A stretch of DNA of 64,000 nt. Origin: an uncultured Victivallales bacterium (GTDB lineage: Bacteria > Verrucomicrobiota > Lentisphaeria > Victivallales > UBA1829). Location: positions 186,001 through 250,000 of the forward strand of contig CAKUDG010000001.1 in the NCBI GenBank assembly GCA_934644965.1. Reading direction: 5' to 3'. The notes beneath the pieces are model-generated. The model did no database searches, was not told the DNA's origin, and saw nothing but the letters and a program-made list of their open reading frames with translations. The translations under genes were made by a program, and so were the position numbers. Shown piece after piece: positions 58,122 through 64,000 of the stretch (position 1 is its first letter; each line of letters opens with the position of its first letter).

Positions 58122-58156
58122 CGCCGCCGGGAATCCTCCCGGCGGCGTTTCTTTTT
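58122..58156 (+). terminator. Rho-independent terminator after pheT
   Basis: A perfect 11-bp stem CGCCGCCGGGA/TCCCGGCGGCG (58122-58132, 58137-58147), 4-base loop, then TTTCTTTTT. Confidence 0.9.
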
Positions 58157-58186
58157 CCATGCACTCCTTCTGATTTCTGAGTTCCT

Positions 58187-58218
58187 GAGTTTCAGAGTTT
58201 CAGAGTTTCAGAGTTTCA
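58187..58218. repeat. Four tandem GAGTTTCA units
   Basis: Perfect 8-base units 58187-58218 in the spacer between the pheT terminator and the alpha-galactosidase gene. The rest of 58081-58558 has purine-rich DNA and no gene. Simple slippage is the likely origin. Confidence 0.7.
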
Positions 58219-58558
58219 GAAAAGAAAAGGATCAAGATAAAGACCGGAATCTGCAAAAAGAAAACGAAATAGAAAAGAAAGCAAAAAAGAAAAAAAGAAA
58301 AAAGGAAGGAAGATACGGGAAACACCGTCCCGCAGCGAAGAGGGAAATCTCTTTGAGCGGGCGGCCGCGCGCACACGCCGCCTTTCATTTCTTCCATGCT
58401 TCCCTTGCGGTTTAGTTTTTCCCCATCTTGCCTCCCCGTCATCTCTCTCATCTCTGTCAAGCTCTCCCGCCGCCATGCAGTACGGCGGGGGGGGAGCTTG
58501 AAATGGATGAAAGAAAGAGAGAGAAAGAAAAAAATCATTCTCTCATGGGAAAGATGTT

Positions 58559-60136
58559 TTATGCAAGTTCTTTCAGCAGCAGGGCGTCAAAGGGGGGAAC
58601 GACGACGGTGTTTCCGCTGATGTACCCCATGGGATGAAGGAGCTCTTCGACCTGCTTTTCCCTGAGCCCGATTTCGGAAAGATTGATACTCATTTCGGAA
58701 TCGGAGTCATTCACGACGGCGACTGCTTTGCATCCGTCGACAGTGCCCGTGAAGATCTTTGCCCAGACACACAGATCCCATTGGAGCGGCATGACATTTC
58801 TCATGCGGTATTTTGCTCCGCGCCCGAGGAGTTCGATGCGTTCAGGCTCCATTACGGCGAGATTGTCGCTGGTGATGGCGATTCCGGTCAGGATGCCGCC
58901 GAGGACGGAAATGCGGGATTCGCCGAGTGTCTGGGTGCCGCGGTCCGAACGCGCGATCAGGACGTCGGGATCCGCGCGGAAAAGACGGTCGAACATCCAC
59001 CAGCGCGACTCCAGCATGTGCCAGACATTGAGGATCGGTCTTCGGGAAGCATGAGTGTCACACGTCACTCTGGCGGAGTCGATGTATCCGAGACAGGCCA
59101 TGAAGGGCGGACAGCACCCCAGAATCGTGGAATCCGGAACCGCCTCGCGGATGGTTTTCATTCCCAGACGAAACGCGCTCACGGCGGTGGCGGTCGGATC
59201 GCTGCGTTTTCCTTCCATCAGCCCGAAACTGAGACCGTCGAGCTTGAAATAGGAATATCCCCAGGAACGGAGGGTCTTGAAGATTCCGGCGAGGTGTTCA
59301 CGGACCGCGGGCTGCGTTGTGTCAAGACACGCCCACAGATGATCGGGTGCCGGCGACCAGCCGAGACTCACCTTGGGTTCTCCATTCTCATCCTTGACAA
59401 ACCAGTCCCGATGTTCGCGGAAGACGCGGCTCGCCGTGGAAGCCTGAAACGGCATAAGCCAGATCCCCGCACGCATTCCCCCGGCAATCGCTTTCCCTGC
59501 AATTTCGCTGAGCGGGGTGGGCCAGGAGGGATCCTGATCCAGCCAATCGCCCTGGAAGGTCTGATAGCCGTCATCGATCTGTGCGATCCCGGCGCAAAAG
59601 GGAGAAGAGCGTTTAGCGCTCAGGGCGTCCACGTTGTCGAGAAAATTCTTTTCCGTCACATCTGCGTAATAATAATACCAGGAGCAGTAACCCGTCAGAT
59701 TTTTCGAGGTGTCGAAATCGGGAACGTTCATTTTCCGTTTCACGGTTTCGGCATATTGAATGAGCAGTTCCCGCCAGTCGGGGCCTTCCAGAACGATGAC
59801 TTCCTCCGGAGTTTCACCCTCCATGATATCGGGCTGACGCATGAGAATCGAATGTTGAAGTCCGGCTCGTTTGATGAGGGAAAAATAGGTGAGGGAGCGG
59901 AATGCCGTCACTGCGCCGGCAAGAAGGTATTTCTTTTCCTTCGGGCTTCCCACAACGATGACATCCTGGCTGGAAAAATCCCCTTCCGACATATGAGGAT
60001 CGAAAATCGCGCACGGTTCGAGCATCATGCTCATATTATTGGCTTCTCTGTACATGAAATTGGAACCCGGAGGCATATCGAGTTTCCATTCTCTCCGGTA
60101 ACAGTTCTTTTCCTTTTCCCAGGATGCACAGTTCAT
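58559..60136 (-). CDS. Alpha-galactosidase-like glycoside hydrolase (GH36/melibiase)
   Basis: 525 residues, without a clear signal peptide, so likely cytoplasmic. A short beta-sandwich start precedes a TIM barrel with 'LTGYCSWYYYYADVTE', 'GIAQIDDGYQ', 'GMRAGIWLMPF', nucleophile Asp in 'SYFKLDGLSFG', and a second Asp in 'SARVTCDTHAS' as probable acid/base. A C-terminal beta-domain ends the protein. It should cleave alpha-galactosides. AAGGAG lies 7 bases before the ATG. No transporter is adjacent. Confidence 0.85.
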   Translation of the reverse strand: MNCASWEKEKNCYRREWKLDMPPGSNFMYREANNMSMMLEPCAIFDPHMSEGDFSSQDVIVVGSPKEKKYLLAGAVTAFRSLTYFSLIKRAGLQHSILMRQPDIMEGETPEEVIVLEGPDWRELLIQYAETVKRKMNVPDFDTSKNLTGYCSWYYYYADVTEKNFLDNVDALSAKRSSPFCAGIAQIDDGYQTFQGDWLDQDPSWPTPLSEIAGKAIAGGMRAGIWLMPFQASTASRVFREHRDWFVKDENGEPKVSLGWSPAPDHLWACLDTTQPAVREHLAGIFKTLRSWGYSYFKLDGLSFGLMEGKRSDPTATAVSAFRLGMKTIREAVPDSTILGCCPPFMACLGYIDSARVTCDTHASRRPILNVWHMLESRWWMFDRLFRADPDVLIARSDRGTQTLGESRISVLGGILTGIAITSDNLAVMEPERIELLGRGAKYRMRNVMPLQWDLCVWAKIFTGTVDGCKAVAVVNDSDSEMSINLSEIGLREKQVEELLHPMGYISGNTVVVPPFDALLLKELA

Positions 60137-60250
60137 CAGTCAACTCCTTGATTCTTGGTTTTCATTTCCGTATTTCGGAATTTCCGGCTTTGAATGAAGT
60201 AATGTATCCCGGGGGAAAGTTTTTGACAAACAGAAAAGCTCTGCTTTCAG

Positions 60251-60349
60251 CTTCCTCGACAAAAAAATACGGCAGGCAATGTCTGCCGGGTGCCGGCGAT
60301 GCAGCGTGAACCGAGGAGTATGAGGGCGAGAAGCCCTCATGCTTTTTTA
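60251..60349 (+). ncRNA. Candidate structured small RNA with terminator
   Basis: CTTCCTCG near 60251 can pair with CGAGGAG near 60312, enclosing a CGGCAG/CTGCCG hairpin (60270-60288). Directly after comes an 8-bp terminator stem ATGAGGGC/GCCCTCAT (60320-60327, 60333-60340) and six T. No + strand gene exists upstream to need this terminator. TTGACA occurs at about 60223, but its -10 partner is weak. No known RNA family is recognised. Confidence 0.3.
60320..60349 (+). terminator. Rho-independent terminator without an upstream gene on the same strand
   Basis: Perfect 8-bp stem with GAGAA loop followed by GCTTTTTT. Confidence 0.75.
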
Positions 60350-60360
60350 TTTTTTTATTT

Positions 60361-60694
60361 TATTTTCTTTGCCTCTGGCGGCCAGCGTTTCGCCGCTGGA
60401 CCACGACAAGGTCACGGACCTTGACCGCGAGAAAAATGCTAACCGCATTTTTCCGTAGCTTTTTGCTTCGCAATATTTTTATTTCTTTTGCCTCCGGCGG
60501 CCAGCGTTTCGCCGCTGGACTACGACAAGGTCACGGACCTTGACCGCGAGAAAAATGCTAACCGCATTTTTCCGTAGCTTTTTGCTTCGCAATATTTTTA
60601 TTTCTTTTGCCTCCGGCGGCCAGCGTTTCGCCGCTGGACCACGACAAGGTCACAGACCTTGACCGCGAGAAAAATGCTAACCGCATTTTTCCGT
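60361..60694. repeat. Tandem array of 119-bp units rich in hairpins (2.8 copies)
   Basis: Units begin at about 60361, 60480 and 60599; landmark GCCTC(T/C)GGCGGCC recurs at 60371, 60490 and 60609, exactly 119 apart. The third copy stops at CCGT (60694). Each unit contains four inverted repeats: CCAGCG/CGCTGG, CAAGGTC/GACCTTG, GAAAAATGC/GCATTTTTC and TTGC/GCAA. Copies differ at only a few bases (for example C/T after CTGGA, and G/A in the second loop). No coding sequence. Confidence 0.92.
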
Positions 60695-60750
60695 TCTTTG
60701 ACAAGCCTTCCTCCAAGGGAAAGAAAAACAGATTTTTTCAACGTTTTGAT

Positions 60751-60778
60751 TTGCTTTCCACACTTCCATGGCTATATT
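60751..60778 (+). promoter_or_regulatory. Sigma70-type promoter of tRNA-Cys
   Basis: TTGCTT (60751-60756), a 16-base spacer and TATATT (60773-60778), about 40 bases before the tRNA. Confidence 0.6.
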
Positions 60779-60817
60779 AGAGCAGTTGTCCGGTCTGAAA
60801 AGGCCTCATAACGGTAT

Positions 60818-60893
60818 GGTGTGGTACTCGAATGGCTAAGGGGACGGTCTGCAAAACCGTATTGTGTGGGTTCGATTCCCACCCACACCTCCA
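60818..60893 (+). tRNA. tRNA-Cys (anticodon GCA)
   Basis: Acceptor GGTGTGG pairs with CCACACC, anticodon stem ACGGT/ACCGT with loop CTGCAAA (GCA at 60851-60853), T-arm GTGGG-TTCGATT-CCCAC, discriminator T at 60890 as expected for cysteine, and CCA encoded at 60891-60893. Confidence 0.95.
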
Positions 60894-61215
60894 ATTTTCC
60901 CTCCTGTCCGGATCAATAGATTTTCCACAGCTTTTCCCTAATGTGTGTTTTCCCAGAATAAAACAAATCTTCTCCGCTGTCTCATTTACCCTTTTCCGTT
61001 TCCCCGGGAAAAATAAAGGGACTCCCGCCAGAGAAAGAAAGATTCAAAAGAACCCTCCCGAAGGGAAAAAACACATCGGACATCTTGAAAAATGCCCCGG
61101 AAGGGAATAAATTCCATTCCCAGGTAAGAACAAACACCGTTCCCAGCGGCAGGAAAAATGCAGACCAGTCTCTGCCCTCCCCAGCACAGATGATATTCAA
61201 AAATAAAATAACAGA
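60894..61215. other. Spacer between tRNA-Cys and ribokinase
   Basis: 322 bases, no gene recognised. A/G-rich, with no clear Shine-Dalgarno before the ribokinase ATG. Confidence 0.4.
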
Positions 61216-62181
61216 ATGAAAATTGTCAATTTCGGCTCTCTGAATCTGGATCATGTATACAGAGTGAAACACTTTGTCCGTCCGGGCGAAACACTGACGG
61301 CGGAATCGCTCCAGCGTTTTCGCGGGGGCAAAGGTGCCAATCAGTCCATCGCCCTGGCCCGTGCAGGAGTCAAAAAACTCTGCCACGCCGGATGCATCGG
61401 AAAAGACGGAATCCAGATGAAGGAAACTCTGGAGAAAGAAGGGGTGGACTGCCGTTTCCTCTTCGTCTCCGAACATATTCCGACAGGACATGCCGTCATC
61501 CAGGTGACGGATTCCGGAGAAAACAATATCATCCTCTTCGGCGGAGCCAACCGAGCCATCACTGTTGAAATGGTGGATCAGGTCATGGACTTCCTCGAAG
61601 AAGGGGATTATCTCGTTCTCCAGAATGAAATCAATCTCATGGACAGGATTATGACGCTTGCACACAGGAAAGGAGCCCGGATATTCCTCAATCCCGCTCC
61701 GATGAACGGGGAAATTCTCTCCTGTCCGCTGGAACTGGCAGACACCTTCATCATCAATGAAACGGAAGCCTGCGGACTGGCGGGGGAAAATACGCCCGGA
61801 GATTCTTTTTCTCCTCCTCCTCCGGAGTATCTGCTGGAAAAAATACGGAATCACTTTCCCTCCGTCTCCATTCTCCTGACTCTGGGCGAAGCCGGAGCGC
61901 TTTATTCCGGAAAGGACAGCGCTTCGTCCGGAAAAATTCTCCGTATTCCCGCCGTGAAGACCCGCGCAGTCGACACCACCGCGGCAGGAGACACCTTTAC
62001 AGGATATTTCATAGCCGGACTTTTTCAGGGAATGCCGCTCCGGGATTCTCTTTCCCGCGCGGCCAGGGCTTCGGCAGCCGCAGTCTCTCGCAAAGGGGCG
62101 CAGAGTTCCATTCCCCGTCTGGCCGAACTGAAGGAAGCAGACACAACGTCCTTTTCCCCTGAAAACACGCATCATGCCTGA
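61216..62181 (+). CDS. rbsK: Ribokinase (PfkB family)
   Basis: 321 residues. The N-terminal 'FGSLNLDHVYRV' and 'FRGGKGANQSIALARAG' give the sugar site, 'NPAPMN' the hinge strand, and 'DTTAAGDTFTGYF' the anion hole with catalytic Asp. It phosphorylates ribose, or a related free sugar, at O5. A Pro/Ser insertion lies near residue 196. It is close to the GH genes, suggesting sugar use, but is not in an operon with them. Confidence 0.88.
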   Translation: MKIVNFGSLNLDHVYRVKHFVRPGETLTAESLQRFRGGKGANQSIALARAGVKKLCHAGCIGKDGIQMKETLEKEGVDCRFLFVSEHIPTGHAVIQVTDSGENNIILFGGANRAITVEMVDQVMDFLEEGDYLVLQNEINLMDRIMTLAHRKGARIFLNPAPMNGEILSCPLELADTFIINETEACGLAGENTPGDSFSPPPPEYLLEKIRNHFPSVSILLTLGEAGALYSGKDSASSGKILRIPAVKTRAVDTTAAGDTFTGYFIAGLFQGMPLRDSLSRAARASAAAVSRKGAQSSIPRLAELKEADTTSFSPENTHHA

Positions 62182-62205
62182 ATCATTTGATTGAAAAAAT
62201 GAAAA

Positions 62206-62451
62206 GGCAAGTAAGATTTTGAAACGATTCAGTGTATAGTATGATATGAATACGCGGAGAGTGTCCCCCTGCGAAAGCATCGGACACTGTGACGCATGGA
62301 CAAACACAACTGGAAGGGAAAAAATTAAGGCAAGTAAGATTTTGAAACGATTCAGTGTATAGTATGATATGAATACGCGGAGAGTGTCCCCCTGCGGAAG
62401 CGTCGGACATTCTGACGCACGGACAAACACAACTGGAAGGAAAAAACCGAT
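62206..62451. repeat. Tandem 123-bp duplication of a leader region
   Basis: Copy 1 spans 62206-62328 and copy 2 62329-62451, ending at the ATG of the next gene. Each has a TTGAAA and TATGAT promoter-like pair and a hairpin with stem AGTGTCC/GGACA(C/T)T, an inner TGC/GC(A/G) stem and a GAAA or GGAA tetraloop. The last unit supplies the leader and AAGG site of the GH123-like gene. Confidence 0.92.
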
Positions 62452-64000
62452 GAACAGAATCACACTGCTTCTGTCCGCATTCGTACTGGGAGGAGCCGCC
62501 ACGCTCTCCGCAGGAGTACAGGATGAATTCAGGCAGACGTATCCGCTGGATGCGGAACGGGTCCGTGACAATGCACGGAAAGTCGCCAAGGATCTGGAAA
62601 CACTGCCGGGACAATGGAAAAATGCAAAGGCCCTGTATTACGTGGTTCCGCCGATGAGCGACATCCCACGACTGCCGGACTGCTATCCCGATGACGGCAT
62701 CCCTGCCGGCACTTTGAACCTGATCGCCGCCAAAGGAGAATACGAACCCGTCTCTCTCGTCTTCTTCCCGCGCGAAAACGTGGACAGCTTCCTCCTCAAG
62801 GCGACGGATCTGAAAAATGCAAAGGGACAGACCATCCCAGCCTCCGCTCTTGATCTGAAACTGATCAAAATCTGGTATCAGAGCGGCGCCGCGTGGTACG
62901 GATATTTTGCAGATGCACTGGGACGCAGACTCTGTCCGGAACTGCTTGTCAATGATGAAAATCTTGTCCGTGTCGATTCCTCCACCAAAGACAATTACGT
63001 CCGTTACAGCAACGAGGACGGCTCTCAGTCCTGGCAGTGGATGAGCGCCGATTTCTCCACGGTCAACTACTCCTTTGACAATCAGGCTCAGCAGGGCCTG
63101 ATCGCCGATGCAAAAACCCTTCAGCCCGTGGTTCTGAACAAGGACGAATTCAAACAGTTTTTCGTCACAGTCCATGTCCCTGAAAATGCGGCGGAAGGTC
63201 TTTACAGCGGCGAGATCGAAATGATTGCCGACGGGCGGAAAATCGCTTCCGTCCCGCTCCAGCTCCGGGTGCTTCCCTTTGCCCTCCCCCAGCCGAAGAC
63301 AAACTACAATCAGGACAAGGGCTTTTATCTCTGTTTTTACGGCACCGGCACGCGCAATCCGGCAATCCTTCAGAATCTGGCGGCACACAACGCGCTCAAC
63401 CCGATGGGATTCCCGAAAATCAACGTATTTGACCCGGATGAATTCAGAAAAGATATTGAACTGGCGAAAAAATACGGTCTGAACACCAGGCCGATCTTTT
63501 CCGGTTCCGCCGGCGTCGGAATCCGGACGCAGAACCCGCCCACGGAAGCGGATAAGAGAACTCTCGACGTCCTGCAGAACACCATCGCAAAAACCGCGGA
63601 ACTCACAAAGAAGGAACTCGGACACACCGATTTCTACAGTTACGGAGTCGACGAGGGCGGCCCCGCCACCATCCGTCTGGAACGCAACGCCTGGGAAATC
63701 GCCCACAAGGCGGGCGGCAAGGTCATGGTCACGAGTTATGCCTGGCGCGAACTGCTCTTCGCCCTGGATTTTCTGATCATCCCCGGCGTCCCGACCGAAC
63801 AGCGGATCAAGGAAGTGGACCTCTTCCACGCCTCCAATCCGGACGCCCTGACCGGATGGTATGCCAATCCCCACACCGGTCCCGAAAACCCGAACTATTT
63901 CCGCCGCATTCACGGCATGATGGCCTACAAGGGCAATTACGACGTCTCCAGCAACTACTGCTGGTGGCGCAACAACTGGAACGACATGGCCACACCTTAT
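62450..64000 (+). CDS. Secreted GH123-like glycoside hydrolase, 3'-truncated by window edge
   Basis: 517 residues visible, no stop before the window end. A signal peptide 'MNRITLLLSAFVLGGAATLSAG' starts it, then a beta-sandwich domain (about 60-280, including 'AAKGEYEPVSLVFFPREN') and a TIM-barrel-like domain. The motif 'YSYGVDEGGP' holds an adjacent Asp-Glu pair (D401-E402), as in GH123/DUF4091 beta-N-acetylgalactosaminidase relatives. The end 'GMMAYKGNYDVSSNYCWWRNN' is typical of this group. Substrate unknown; AAGG lies 10 bases before the ATG. Confidence 0.8.
   Translation, partial: MNRITLLLSAFVLGGAATLSAGVQDEFRQTYPLDAERVRDNARKVAKDLETLPGQWKNAKALYYVVPPMSDIPRLPDCYPDDGIPAGTLNLIAAKGEYEPVSLVFFPRENVDSFLLKATDLKNAKGQTIPASALDLKLIKIWYQSGAAWYGYFADALGRRLCPELLVNDENLVRVDSSTKDNYVRYSNEDGSQSWQWMSADFSTVNYSFDNQAQQGLIADAKTLQPVVLNKDEFKQFFVTVHVPENAAEGLYSGEIEMIADGRKIASVPLQLRVLPFALPQPKTNYNQDKGFYLCFYGTGTRNPAILQNLAAHNALNPMGFPKINVFDPDEFRKDIELAKKYGLNTRPIFSGSAGVGIRTQNPPTEADKRTLDVLQNTIAKTAELTKKELGHTDFYSYGVDEGGPATIRLERNAWEIAHKAGGKVMVTSYAWRELLFALDFLIIPGVPTEQRIKEVDLFHASNPDALTGWYANPHTGPENPNYFRRIHGMMAYKGNYDVSSNYCWWRNNWNDMATPY

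Noticed and set aside
58634..60151. 505-residue frame opposite the alpha-galactosidase gene
   Set aside because: Antisense shadow; no domain motifs, while the minus strand has a complete GH36-like protein.
60361..60694. Possible CRISPR array
   Set aside because: The 119-bp units are contiguous without variable spacers and no cas gene is present.
62183..63913. 576-residue minus-strand frame
   Set aside because: It runs antisense through the GH123-like gene and the duplicated leader; it encodes the repeat twice as peptide, which is a by-product.

Overview
The window (64 kb, moderately GC-rich, third codon positions strongly G/C) is chromosomal DNA of a Gram-negative bacterium. Two LpxA-type acyltransferases, a lipocalin lipoprotein, a SurA-like periplasmic chaperone and a lone pseudopilin with a 'VTLIELLVVIA' leader point to an outer-membrane organism. 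The pseudopilin type, the carbohydrate hydrolases and the gene mix suggest the PVC superphylum, most likely Lentisphaerota (Victivallis-like). That placement is inference; no rRNA gene is present. No transposase, integrase, prophage or CRISPR array was seen, so this looks like ordinary chromosome with a few unusual pieces.

Layout. 1-4.7 kb: C-terminal part of an unrecognised protein, a PfkB sugar kinase, the SppA protease, and a RecB-like protein that keeps four Fe-S-type cysteines but appears to have lost its catalytic lysine. 4.9-13.5 kb: trxA-tilS on +, then on - a stand-alone AICAR transformylase, recD2, a GSCFA protein and asnB. 13.5-18.7 kb: tmk, overlapping holB, rnhA, and convergent mutS. 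18.9-22 kb: rubrerythrin, pseudopilin, small secreted protein. 22.2-26.2 kb: an EboD-EboE pair followed by trmL and a flippase-like membrane protein. 26.5-32.6 kb: PP2C phosphatase, GT39-like/TPR membrane protein, a conserved hypothetical, lipocalin, rpmA and obg. 33-42 kb: CsoR-like regulator, two lpxA paralogues flanking a Na+/glutamate symporter, a 35-residue basic protein, a lipoprotein and a SurA/PpiC chaperone. 42-51 kb (- strand): panC, malic enzyme, hisF and a Gld-like ABC system (permease, ATPase, large auxiliary protein). 51-58 kb: thrS-infC-rpmI-rplT | pheS-pheT, with infC apparently starting at AUC and a terminator in front of pheS. 58.5-64 kb: GH36 alpha-galactosidase (-), a tandem array of 119-bp hairpin repeats, tRNA-Cys, ribokinase, and a secreted GH123-like protein that runs off the end and is preceded by a 123-bp tandemly duplicated leader.

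How the genes work together: most are housekeeping (translation, repair, replication, envelope assembly, cofactor, purine and histidine synthesis). The accessory parts are sugar-degrading enzymes at the right end and the EboDE cluster, which is known elsewhere from metabolite export. The items most worth following are the EboDE-trmL-flippase cluster, the duplicated structured leader before the GH123-like gene, the 119-bp hairpin array, the degenerate nuclease, the AUC start of infC, the split purH and the paired lpxA genes.
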